Source: Byssochlamys sp. IMV 00236
Taxonomy: Eukaryota; Ascomycota; Eurotiomycetes; Eurotiales; Thermoascaceae
Length of the DNA stretch: 64,000 nucleotides
NCBI GenBank assembly: GCA_001931875.2
Contig: MSJH02000636.1
Span: forward strand, 7,448-71,447
Direction of reading: 5' to 3'
Below, piece after piece: positions 1 through 13,433 of the stretch. The notes beneath the pieces were generated by a model, which saw only the letters and a list, made by a program, of their open reading frames with translations, was not told where the DNA came from and did not search any database. The position numbers and the translations under genes were made by a program. The first letter of the stretch is position 1; the number at the start of each line of letters is the position of its first letter.

Positions 1-195
1 GCAGCCATGGGGAACTCGGCTGGGAATGTATTCTGGATTTCCGTAAACAGAAAGCCAAGATAAGATGCAATGACGACGACTCAGGTACGTAGTTGTCGAA
101 CCCGCTTTCGACTACTATTTGCCGTCTCTATGTCTGGCCGATGCAGCCATACGTATAACTCGACGTTTTGCAGACAAGACATACTTGCTGAATAT

Positions 196-1914
196 TCACG
201 GCACGGGCCGAAGTAATTCTTCCTCGAATGCGTCGATTCCCCGCAGCGGTTTGTTCAGCATCAGAAAACTCATGAGGAGTTCACTGAAGTGGAACTGCAC
301 GCTTGGGCTGAGCACCTTGTGCATATTGAGCAGTCTGACCGTGGACCATGCCCGCTCGGGGTCTCTCAGGTCCGGGTCATAAACTTCCTCCAGTAGCAAC
401 CACAAAAACGATTCACAGGCGGGATAGCGATCAAGGCCACGTTCCTTCACGTGAAGCATGGTTTGCTCGAGAAAACGGGCTGTTCTACTAGGCGAGTGCC
501 TGAAGTCCCAGAGTGCTGTCGTTATGTATATCAGGGCTGCTGTTCGACACATATCTTGTGTTGGGATGCTTTGCATTACGTATATCCGGTGGTCAAGTGG
601 CACCTGTGTCGGGCGAGGCCCAGCTGCGAGGAGAGGGTACAAGGGGCTTTCAAACTGGAAGGCATCTCGGCGTTCTGGTACGAGGGACAGAAACTCTTCG
701 CGACTCTGGTCTGCCATGATCCGTTCGGCGTTCCGTAAGTAAGTGACCAGCCACCGTGTACCATCAGCATCGATAGCAGCATCAGACCGTGCCGAGACAG
801 ATCGGACGAAGTGCAGAAGTACATCGACAAGACGAGAGGTCCCTGTCCGGGACCTTATAATCTGCGCGGCGTTGTCTGCGAATTGTTCCGCTCTCCTCTT
901 CTCGCCAAACCGTTGTTCTTGCAAGGATAGACCGGTCAGCGCCATGGCAAGGTAATCCTCATCCATCCCTATTACTCCCCCAATCGCATCGTTAGTGGCC
1001 TTCTCCACCATATTGACACGACTTTCAACGGCGGGATCATGAGTCAGGCCACATAGCCGGGACCTCCATCGAGCACAGTAACAAAGTATGACGGCCTGGA
1101 ACGCCACAGGGTGCCCCATGGCCGCTCGAAAGACGGCATTCTTCATATGAAGGTTCTGTCCCGACCAGTAGGCCAGTTTCGACGTCCAGAGATCTGTTAG
1201 CTGGTAGTCATCGGGTTCCAGAAACAGAGGGAAGCTATCGAATGGATCTCGTCTCGCAGAACTAAGTGCATCCTGTGGTCGTGGGGTGGGTTCCTGAACA
1301 GGCTGTAGTTCGGGAGATAGGAGTGAAGTCTCCGGCTGTGTTAATAAATTAGCGTTTATAGTCTGTGGCCAGGAGATAGGACAATCTTTTTGTGCGAATA
1401 GGGTCATGGTCGCCGAATGACAATAGAAGAATCTCAAAAGCTCGGGTACGATTATCATGTGAGAGTGATTTCCCGTAGCGCTCGAGTACTTACCGCAGAT
1501 GAAGATGATGATCGGTCTTTTTCCTCTTTATTTTGCTTTTTCCGCCATGGTAGGTAGCGACCGGGTCTGCCATCCTGCTGATCCGTGCTGGTTGCCCCTT
1601 TGTTTTGCTTACGCTTCTCTTGAATATGATGTCGCATTACATGCGCTCGCTTCTCCCTGGTCGACGAGCCAGGATCGACGAAGAAAAACGATTGTCCCTG
1701 TCCAGTATTCTCCTGGTTCACTGGCGGACGTCTCTTCGCCCTTGGTTGCTTGGCTGTTTGAGCTCCTGGTCAGGATTCGTTCTTTCTCAAATGGAATGGA
1801 GCACTAACGCTCTCTTCGTACTCTTGGGGATGGTTTGGATGTTCGTAAATCCATCTTCGAGACTGATGGGGCTGAAGGCGCCTGGTCTGGCGCTGAGGCC
1901 TCAGGTGCCTCCAT
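196..1914 (-). CDS. Fungal transcription-factor-domain protein (PF11951-like), 3 exons
   Basis: Probable regulatory protein of the large fungal family with a C-terminal 'fungal transcription factor' domain and no clear Zn2Cys6 cluster. A short basic N-terminal motif is visible (FFFVDPG, then RAHVMRHHIQEKRK), followed by a low-complexity Ser/Lys linker and a helical domain of about 350 residues. Inferred model: exon 1 1914-1809, exon 2 1765-1494, exon 3 1362-196, all in phase, giving about 514 aa. The segment around 1721 has no ATG of its own, so I placed the start at the upstream ATG at 1914 through a 43-nt intron (GTTAGT...CCAG). That intron is unusually short and is the weakest part of the model. 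The second intron (131 nt) has GTAAGT and CACAG ends. Target genes cannot be inferred. It is transcribed away from MCM6, about 770 bp upstream of the MCM6 start codon. Confidence 0.6.
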
Positions 1915-2425
1915 TAGTTACTCGTCCGGACAAGCTGAGCAAGAACAGAAAGCGACGGAGCTCGACAAATCGGGGACGGAACAGAACCCGACAGAATCAG
2001 ATTTGTTGATGATGGCCAGAGAGAATCCATGCCACGATGATGAATGAGACTTCGAAAAGGAGGACCAGCACTGGGGACCGGGCATATCAGATGCTTACAG
2101 ATGCTTACAGATGCCGTCTGTCAGATCGCCGACCATGCTCTTTTAGACGATTACTACTGTTACTCTGCGTTCTGCTATGATAGAACCGCGGTAGGAAATC
2201 AGGAGGGGGAAGGCTGCCCGGCTGTCCCTATTGGCTCCCCCGCTGCGATGCAGCTACTCAGATGTTTATCTGCGGCCACACGAGCCAATCACATCACAGT
2301 CCAAGCGAGCAGGAGGGTCAGACCGTTTACCGTATCGGGCTAGCGCGAGATTCCCGCAGCGACCGCCCGCGCCAAGATCCCGTGCCGAGGAGCGCCGGAA
2401 GAACTGCCGGCCCGAAAACCACTGT

Positions 2426-2431
2426 ACGCGT
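2426..2431. promoter_or_regulatory. MluI cell-cycle box (ACGCGT), distal
   Basis: Palindromic ACGCGT about 255 bp upstream of the MCM6 ATG. This is the core binding site of the MBF (Swi6/Mbp1-type) G1/S transcription factor in yeasts. Function here is inferred from sequence and from the gene it precedes. Confidence 0.5.
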
Positions 2432-2470
2432 CGGGAGCCGGATCAATGTAAGCCCGACGTGTTCGCGTTC

Positions 2471-2476
2471 ACGCGT
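2471..2476. promoter_or_regulatory. MluI cell-cycle box (ACGCGT), proximal
   Basis: Second ACGCGT, 45 bp from the first and about 210 bp upstream of the MCM6 ATG. A pair this close in front of a replication gene is more suggestive than a single site. Confidence 0.5.
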
Positions 2477-2685
2477 CTTTTCCGCCAGAAAGAGAAAGGG
2501 ATGCGCTGGAGGGGCGCTAAGATAGAGAAATCATCAATTGCAGAGAATATTAATCCCATCGGTGTGAATACAGTCAGTCAACTAACTCAGGCCACGACCA
2601 TCTGCTTTCGCAGACCAGGCACATCCGTCCATCGAGATCCTAGAGCCCATCGCGGCTTTCCAGCGGCCTCGCGCCAGCTTGCACC

Positions 2686-5878
<3,193 letters not shown>

Positions 5879-5879
5879 T

Positions 5880-6195
5880 GAATACCAGGCGTTCTCCAGT
5901 ATCGTTATCGGAATGAGATTTGTATCAATGAAAATATGAAATTCAGGCGTTCCCCAGCATCATCTGATTAAAATACAATCTGTAGAAGCAGTATCTGAAA
6001 CCTCAGCGCCATTCCGTCTCATCATCTCGTTCAAATCCCTGGAACCTGAAATCTGATATTCAGGCATCCGCCCTTTTCATTATCGGAGTTAGAATCCATA
6101 GAAGCAAAAAAACCAAAAATTTCAGGCGCTTCCCCGTATCAGCAGAGTAAACGTCACGAAAACCAATTTTTGGAACTTAGGTGCCCTCCCGTGTT
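5880..6195. repeat. Degenerate tandem repeat, about 60-bp unit, 5-6 copies
   Basis: Downstream of MCM6 a motif resembling TTCAGGCGTTCCCCAGTATC recurs at about 5886, 5943, 6003, 6061, 6121 and 6177. Each copy is followed by an A-rich stretch with sequences such as AATCYRTAGAAGC. Spacing is 55-60 bp. Copies differ by substitutions and small indels, so it is an old or constrained array. It fills the convergent 3' space between MCM6 and the SNF2 gene. Confidence 0.6.
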
Positions 6196-6270
6196 ACCAA
6201 AGGATAGAGAGGAGGGGGTGGGAGAACCAATGACTTTTCTCTCCCCCTGGCACGCTTATTCCTGCTTTTT

Positions 6271-9200
6271 CTACAAGTCTGGAATCACCCTGAGTACACC
6301 GTCCTCGCCTTCCTCCACTTGGCCGAACATTTTCAGTAGTTCAGAAACCGTAGCCCTGGACGTGCGTTAGCGAAGAGATATAAGATTAAAGTGAAGGCGA
6401 GGAGACTTGCCTATCAGAAAGGGCCGCTTCTCCGATAGTCTTGTCGATTTCGAGTGACTTCCTATTCTGGAGATCGATCATATATTCGTCGATACTCCCT
6501 TTCACGACGAGTTTCACAACCTCCACTTCTCTCTCCTGTCCGATGCGGAATAGTCGGCAATAAGCCTAGTGGGATTCGAAAGAGATAAGTGTTTGCGCAC
6601 GTAGAAATTGTGAGTATTGAAAACAGTATTCTTGCTTACCTGCTGTTGCACGGCTTCGTTCCACCATGGGTCGATGAGGATGCATTTGTTGGCCATGGTT
6701 AAGTCCAGTCCAATGCCGCCAGCCTTGAGAGACGCAATCATGATCCTGAGATCTTCACTTTCTCTGAAATCAGTCATTGCCTTTTCCCGAGCTGGGATCG
6801 ACATCTTGCCAGTCAGCTGAAGATTGTATTAGCAGAATATCTAGCTATCTGTATTTGAGAATGTTGTCATACGTACAGACGTGTAGCCCCATACTTCTCT
6901 TTGGCATATAGCACCGATGATGCGGATCACCGCTTGGAATTGAGTGAAGACAACTATCTTTGTCTCTGGATCCTCATTTATCCACTGCGCAAGGATTTCA
7001 GTCATCGCAGTTAATTTTGCGCTGGGCATGATATGAGCCGCAATAGGGATCCAGTCAAACTCATCATCGGAATCATCAGGATCATCATGGTGTCCGAGGC
7101 TCCTTTTTCGCTTCTGGCCCTTGTTCTTTGTTGGCCGTGACTTTTTGTTCCCTTGGTTGAGCTGAGATGAAGGAGAAGTCGAGTCGATGTTAAGATCCTC
7201 CACAGAGCCGCAGTGTGCGGTTTCCAAGATCTCCTCTCCACAACTAGTGCAGATCCTCTGTGTATTTCCTTGTTCCTGTGCGCTTTGACCTAGATGAAGG
7301 AGACACTCTTCGCAATATAGATGCATACACGATGTCACGCAGGCATCTACGGGTACAGATCCGCAGCTAGGGCAGGTCGTGCGCGCCAACCGTTCATCCC
7401 AGGCTTCACTATAATGGAGATCCGTCATCATCTTCCGGAATTGAGTGATAAGGCTGTTACGGGTCTTTGCTGATTGGTCACCCCATAGACCCTTGGGCTC
7501 AGGAGCTTTCTGGGGTTCAGCTGGAGGGGCTCCCGATCTCAAAGCAGTAAGTATATTCACAATCTTCACCGAAGGGTCCTCTAGATCGCTTCCATTCTTC
7601 AACAGGAGGTTCAAGTCGTCTATAACATTTTGTGTTATAATCTCCTTGAGGACATCCTGTACAGCCAAAAGGTGGCTGGTGAACATGCGCAATTTAAGAA
7701 TCATCGTCAGGATGCAGCGATATTGGCGCTCCACTTTTTTGGGCTCGGAAAGTCCTATTTAATCATCAATACCTCGCTATAGTTAATATGTAATATATCA
7801 GCTTACCGTTAATGCGGTCAATGAACATTTCGATCATCCAATGGTAAACCTTGTTCTCGGCCTCGCAAAGTTCTATCTCGACAGTTCTCTGGCCTATATC
7901 AGGAAGTTTGAGTATTGGCATCGCAAAAAGCCGAGCTGAGTGCGTTCTGCGAAACATTATTGGCTTCAGTATGTTTACTAGACGCATATTGCCCATCTCA
8001 TCTCCCTAATCAAAGCACAGGGTCAGAAGCGGGCGTCAAATAGAGGGAGATGTTATGGATAGGTAATGTATACATTACAATATTTGTTGAGGAATACTTC
8101 ATAGCGCCCAATGTGAGGAGCTTTTAGGAAATCAAGGTAAGGAAAGAACTCCTCGTTTCCACTAGCAGACAAGATATTATTAGACTGTTATTAAATTCAT
8201 TTCGTCTTGGACGTACTTACTTGTGTACGGGAGTTCCGCTGAGAATCCACTTATAGTGGCCTATAAGAGCACGTACTGCTATGGAAACTTTGGATTCTGG
8301 ATTTTTGATGTAATGTCCCTCTGTGGCAATATTAGTCACAAAGAATAGAGGGGGAAAGAGTCATTCTGAAAGCTAACCATCAAGGACTATTCTTCTGAAT
8401 TTGATTTGGTGCAAAGGACCAGCGTGCTTCTTGTAGGCGTCCTCCCACCACTCTTGAATTTCGGTCTCGGTAGTCAACTTGTCCGGCGGTTTGAAGTCTG
8501 GATAAGATCTCCTGACTTCGTCATATGTGGTGATTCTGCGTAGAGTGGTGTCAGTATGGTATGTATGCACTTCGGAAGTATATGCTCTTACATGACACCA
8601 AACATCTGGAGGTCATTCACGGCGTCCTGGGAAACTATTCTTGACTTCCCGTGATAAAGGATAATGGATCCCAGTGCGCCTTTTTCGCAATGCCGCTGGA
8701 TTTGGCTCGCCCTAGAACGATAATTATTACTTGACAAGTACCCATAATCATACCAAAGCTTACCAGTGTGAAACAAGATGTGCTGGGACGACAATGAGTG
8801 TCGTCCTTGCCGGATCATCCCTGTCTGTGGGTACGCCGTCCACCATATTAGCTATATCTTGTTAGACTCTAATTCGGTGGAAAGATACGTGGGGAGTGAG
8901 ATCACCTAGCATTTGTATGGTCTTTCCGAACCCCATAACGTCGCAAAGGAATCCTCCGTGAGGTCTCTTAGGTCCGTTTTCCCTGTCACGCTTCGAAAGT
9001 CAATAAAATATAGCCCACTGGTTCCGTTACCGTAGAGATAGATACCATGAAAGCTGCTCCCAGGACCTATAGACCGATTAGCTAACATCCATGAATACCA
9101 TAGCGGAGGACGAACTTGATAACTGTATAGGCTAGTCGCCATTCCTTTTATTCTCCAGCCACCATCACCATCACTTTTTGCCGGCCGTGTAAACTTCCTT

Positions 9201-10327
9201 GTTGCTTCCCTGACCAATCGTTTATCGGGAACTGCGTCTTCTCTGTCTGCTGTAGGGATACTAGCGATTAACTCCGCCAAAGCATCATCTTTGTTCTTCT
9301 TAGTAAAGGTATGGACCGGTAATTTCGAATTCTCATGCGCATCTGCGATTATATTCGTTTGGAATAATGACCCGAAGTCCACATCGTTTGCTTTTGACCC
9401 TCTTTTCTTAGTCTGTGGCTTCCCATGAACACTCTCGCCGATATTCGACTTTCTAGTCCTGTTAGCTCTTCCACCCAAAGATCTTGTGGGGCCATTGAGG
9501 GTCTTTCGAAAAGGTTTCTTAGAATTGCTTTTAGTCCTGGACAAAGCAATATCGAGACCTAGTTGTAGACTGCCTCTCCTTTCCTCAGCAGAGATTCTGT
9601 TGGCCTTTCGTCTTTTATTGGTAGGTTGATCTTTGTTCACAGGTTGAGTCGAGGTAGGAAGCTCGTCACTTGCAGGCTGGTCGCCTTCGCCCTCATCCTG
9701 AGATTTTGCAGAAGCTCCAGGAGCCTCCCCTTCATCTTCAGAGCAGAACAGCTGATTATCCACCGACTCGTCCTGGTTTTCGTTGAGGTTCTTTCTGTTG
9801 AGCAGTCTCTTCTTTCGGGTCTCTTCCTTAAACTTTGCCGCCTGCCACTTGATCATGTCCTCAATAGTGGGATCACGGAGTCCGCCATACCACTTTTCGA
9901 GTTTCTCGTATCTGCAAGCATTAACTATGTAGACAAAAGAACAGAGACAAGAGATGACTTACTCAGAGGACTCAGAGAGTTCATTCTCAGACTCGGCTTC
10001 CCAGTCTTGTGACTCCTTATTAGTCGAGTCGTGATTCGGAGTGAGATTATCAGTCTGAACTTGGCCGACAGAATTGGCCTCCGTCGTAGCTTCGTTCGTA
10101 GTGGCGTTATCGGTCTTGTCATTTTCAACACGATTTGATATTTCATTTTTCAGTCGTTGATTGAGTTTCAGACGCGCCAGAGCCAGTTTTCCCTTGGTCA
10201 GAGCCTGGTTCCTGCGGTCCTCAACCGTCTCCTTGAGCCTGGCGTCGACATTGAGTGTGTCGACAGCCTCAGCCTCTGTGCCTTCTTGAGGCGCGGGTGA
10301 AGGTTCCGTGTGCTCTGGCTGCTCCAT
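6271..10327 (-). CDS. SNF2-family helicase with embedded RING finger (Ris1/Uls1/Rad5-like)
   Basis: DNA-dependent ATPase of the SNF2 superfamily with a C3HC4 RING between the helicase lobes. Relatives act as chromatin remodellers and ubiquitin or SUMO-targeted ligases in DNA-damage tolerance. Signs: a long charged N-terminus; motif I DVMGFGKT; motif Ia TLIVVPAHLV; Walker B reconstituted across an intron as LDEGH; SGTP; RING with CPSC...CMHLYCEEC...CTSC at about 7245-7390; C-lobe VVFTQF, LKAGGIGLDL and QQQAYCRLFRIGQ. About a dozen exons; the first, in phase, are 10327-9963, 9911-9116, a 21-nt exon 9066-9046, 8990-8906 and 8851 onward. The last exon ends in a TAG at 6271-6273. The start is the first ATG. 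No HIRAN domain was seen, so I do not call it RAD5 itself. A nuclear location is inferred. Confidence 0.85.
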
Positions 10328-11389
10328 ATTGTTAGGTGTGGAGGAGTGATGGTGAGGTCTAGGTGAGGTGTAACTAGGATGAGATATTTAACTAGATGGG
10401 TCCAGGAGGAGAAAGTTAAGATACCAGGATCTGGGTTTGAGACTTTAGGATTTCTGAAATCCTTAGATATAGGTAAAAGATTAAGTGGAACTTGAAAGAA
10501 CCCCAGAGGAAGGAGAAATGAAAAAGACAGTGGTAGTGAGATACAGGTGCGGTATTAGTTAAAACACTCAATTGGCTGGATCCAATAAGTTAAGAACAGA
10601 GAAGTAGAAGTAGAAGTACCTGTAGTAGTAGTAGTAGTAGTCGTATTCTTGACCTGATCCAGCTTCTCCGGTCTATCGAGCTTTTATGCAGGGTGTTGCG
10701 GAAACTATCCAGATACGCCATGAAATCCTACTCCAAGCTGATCTGTCCCTCTGAACGTGTTATTGAATCCAGCTTGTAAGCTCATGAGGAACCGGCCGCA
10801 TCTTCGCTTGCTATCCACAGACGCAACCCGCTCCGCTAGAGCGCGTCTACCAGAAGTAGTACGAAGCTCAGCTTCTCCACGCTCCACACGTCCCCTACCA
10901 TACCATAGACAGATCATCCATAATCTTATATTCATTATCAAACATCACATCATTCGGCTGCAGAGAGCGCTCAGAGTTTATCTGTAGCCATGCTTCAGAC
11001 GGCGGAGCTCGACACGTGGTGCGCGTTCTCCGATAACACCAGGGGAGGTTTCCCCGTACGTTGTACGCTGGACAAGGATACCGGGCATGATCTCAATAAG
11101 AAGATTAGACATACAGCGGATGAAGACGAAGCATAATTGTACTTATGAAAGCGGTTGAGGTCCATCTTGCAGAACAGATCCATCTCTTGGCAGTTTATGG
11201 ATCATGGCGCTGGCGAGTTCTTTATATTCGTCGACTATTTAAGATGCCTTCTGCCTTCCTTGTTTCCCTCTTCGCCTTCTCTTAGCAAGAACCAATCTGC
11301 ATCTCTGCTTCTGGAGACTGATCAAGCAACTGTGAGATATTGGTAGCCTGCTCAATTGAATACTCTACGTTGATGCTGGATGATCTGAA
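10328..11389. other. Intergenic region upstream of the SNF2 gene
   Basis: No supported gene. Presumed promoter of the SNF2 gene on the left, containing the trinucleotide repeat listed next. Several short open frames on both strands here have no recognisable content. Confidence 0.4.
10606..10643. repeat. Short GTA/TAG trinucleotide microsatellite
   Basis: Imperfect GAAGTA units run into about seven GTA units, about 280 bp upstream of the SNF2 start codon. It is noncoding. Confidence 0.8.
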
Positions 11390-11776
11390 TTGTCTTATTC
11401 TCCCCTTCTTCGCATCAATCAGAGAAAGGACTGGGATTACCAGATGTTCCCGCGCTTTACCATGGAACTACGAAACAAATTATTCGAGCAATATTCCCCG
11501 TACATTAAACGTTATAGAGATAAACGACATGTCCCTCTTTATTTATTTTTGTCCGGTGCTAGCACTGGGAAATCAAGAAACGCTGCTGAGCTTCACAGAA
11601 CCGCTTACAATTGCTTCAATGGCACCCATTTCCTGAAGTACAAAGATGACGAATTGGAAAAGAGAGAGGAAGGACTGGCACAGATCCTGGAGAACCCATT
11701 CATTTTGTATATTTCCTCACGGGCAACGAGGAGGAGATGTTGTTCATCATCTGAGGCAAGATATTATTTGAACTAA
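11390..11776 (+). pseudogene. Fragment resembling the P-loop NTPase domain of Crinkler-type proteins
   Basis: An open frame of about 128 codons without its own ATG. It contains DWDYQMFPRF, then PLYLFLSGASTGKSRNAAE, which looks like the P-loop region seen after the N-terminus in Crinkler-type (CRN) proteins of fungi and oomycetes (GAGTGKS-like loop). Upstream in frame is a stop after only three codons. Downstream, after LENPFIL, the frame runs into sequence antisense to the end of the caspase-like gene. No nuclease-type C-terminal domain follows. Either a splice acceptor (ATCAG near 11425) joins it to an unseen upstream exon, or it is a truncated relic; I favour the relic. Family assignment is from motif memory only. 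Confidence 0.45.
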
Positions 11777-12882
11777 CATGCCCGACAAAGTTAAACGCGC
11801 TGTTATCTGCCGGAAGCATTGTCCAGACCTCAACTGGAACGGTGACAAGAAGTAGATTCGATCCCTGGAAATAAGCCTCGATTTGAATGTCGACAGAGAG
11901 GAGTCCGGGGGGAAGATTGTTTGTGAGCCACGCCATCCATCGCACATCTGGTCCTTGAATATCGTGTTGGAATTGAATGCTCAATAACACTCGGTGTTCC
12001 GACCTTCCATAGCGTCGAAGTAAATTTTGCGTTGAAGCAGCCGCCTGGGGATCGCTAGATCTCGGACCTGGCACTCTGCTCAGAACGATGCTTGAACGTC
12101 CTTTCTTGGGTATGTGCACAGGATACGCTCCAATCTGACTGCGTACACAGTCACGAAAGATCATAGAGTAGAGATTGGCTAGGGTGGCTGGCTGTCCATT
12201 CAAATCGCGGAGCTTGTCGATCAATGTTTGCGTGAATGAGAAGGCCAGACTACTACTGGCGATTTGTTCCCAGCCTACTGCTGCAAGTATCTCTGGACCA
12301 TCGTATGTGGCCGCAGAGCCAGCAGAGCAACAGTCAAGAATGTAGCACGCATCACCGGCGCAGTTTTCGATTCCATCGCGTATACCGTGCCAGTAAATTC
12401 TGGGGCCTACGATACCATTGGGACCGGCCCTTCCACTTTCATAAATCAGCTAAAAGAAACTTAAACAAAAACATGATACCACAGATGACTTACGCTATGT
12501 ACCAGCGATTATCAGTTGTGCTAGCAGGTCCAGCATGTCCTGAATATACGTAAATCCGAAGGACATCCGGTCGGGCCCAGTGCTGAGACCAGGTGCCAAG
12601 CTTAATCTGCAGGGAAGATGCGCAGTTTGCCGTAGGGATCGTATAAGATTCCGTATTGAAGTTGTATATATCTTTGAATATCTTTAACAAATTATCTTCA
12701 AGACTTGATACCCCCATGTCGTCATTCTCCCAGTGAAAGCCTATAACAGCCACTTGACGATATCGCTTGGTGCCAGACGGTAGAAGAGCGTCGATTGCCT
12801 CCTTGAGGCTTAAAGCCCAGTCTTTAAGGCGCACTGTGTGTTTTTGGCGGCTGTATGCATTAACGGGTTTGGTCGTGGCCAT
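11700..12882 (-). CDS. Caspase-like (peptidase C14-fold) protein
   Basis: Two exons, 12882-12494 and 12435-11700, in phase, giving 374 aa. The N-terminal half is a caspase/metacaspase-fold domain: strand VAVIGFHW, catalytic-His region YVYSGHA and catalytic-Cys region CYILDCCSAGSA, so both members of the Cys-His dyad are present. The C-terminal 170 residues have no named domain but look like the shared tail of fungal caspase-like proteins (RWMAWLTNNLPP, then VPVEVWTMLP). The start is the first ATG in frame (MATTKPVNAY); the open frame upstream encodes a Leu-rich stretch but has no ATG. The acceptor used (GAAAG) is not the usual YAG but is the one that keeps the frame. No NACHT or NB-ARC domain is attached. 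Fungal relatives are often linked to self/non-self or cell-death modules; that role here is inference. Confidence 0.75.
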
Positions 12883-13433
12883 GGTAAAACAGATGGCTAA
12901 GAGGAGAGGGCTAGAAAGTCCAATAGCGAGCAGAGTTATTAGACGTGGAAGAAGAGGTCGGAGAAGAAGTTGAAGTAAGAAGAGAAGAAAAGGACCTGGG
13001 AATGATGTAGGTGAATATATAGACAAGCAGTCTTTGTGAAAATCGGGTGAAAGAGACGCCGCTATCCACAATAGATGGTACTGCTGCCTTGTTTCTTGTA
13101 AGTTACCGGGTAACCTCCTCCGTACTTTATGGATCTATTGGAGCATTATCCCTTCGCTGCGTAGAAGTTACATCTGTTGATACTTTAAAGACTATACAAT
13201 TTACTAGATTCATAGATATAGTTTTTAATCTATCTAAATATGGGTCGAACGCACTTTAGATCCTAGGTTTTAGCCAGTAACTAGCTACTTAAATAGTTCA
13301 ATGTAGCTAGGATACTACAGTGGCATGTGGAGTATATAGTAGTGCTATGATTCCTCAACACTAATTGATGGCTTTCTGCCAGTCGACCAAAAAGGAGAAC
13401 TCCTAGTTGGTCTACCTGGATCTCTAATACCAA
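12883..13433. other. Intergenic region between the DUF3669 and caspase-like genes
   Basis: No gene seen. It includes the promoter side of the caspase-like gene, with a pyrimidine-rich tract on the minus strand (12900-13000), and an AT-rich stretch at 13170-13300. Confidence 0.4.

Larger units (their letters stand above)
1915..2685. promoter_or_regulatory. Divergent intergenic region between the TF-domain gene and MCM6
   Basis: No convincing gene. It holds the MCM6 promoter on the right half: CCAAT-type sequences in both orientations near 2228 and 2284, and two MluI cell-cycle boxes listed separately. A short direct triplication of CTTACAGATG-like sequence lies at about 2091-2115. Confidence 0.5.

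Noticed and set aside
12883..13071. Leu-rich N-terminal extension of the caspase-like protein as a signal anchor
   Set aside because: The frame is open but contains no ATG before 12882; the Leu-rich run reflects a pyrimidine-rich leader.
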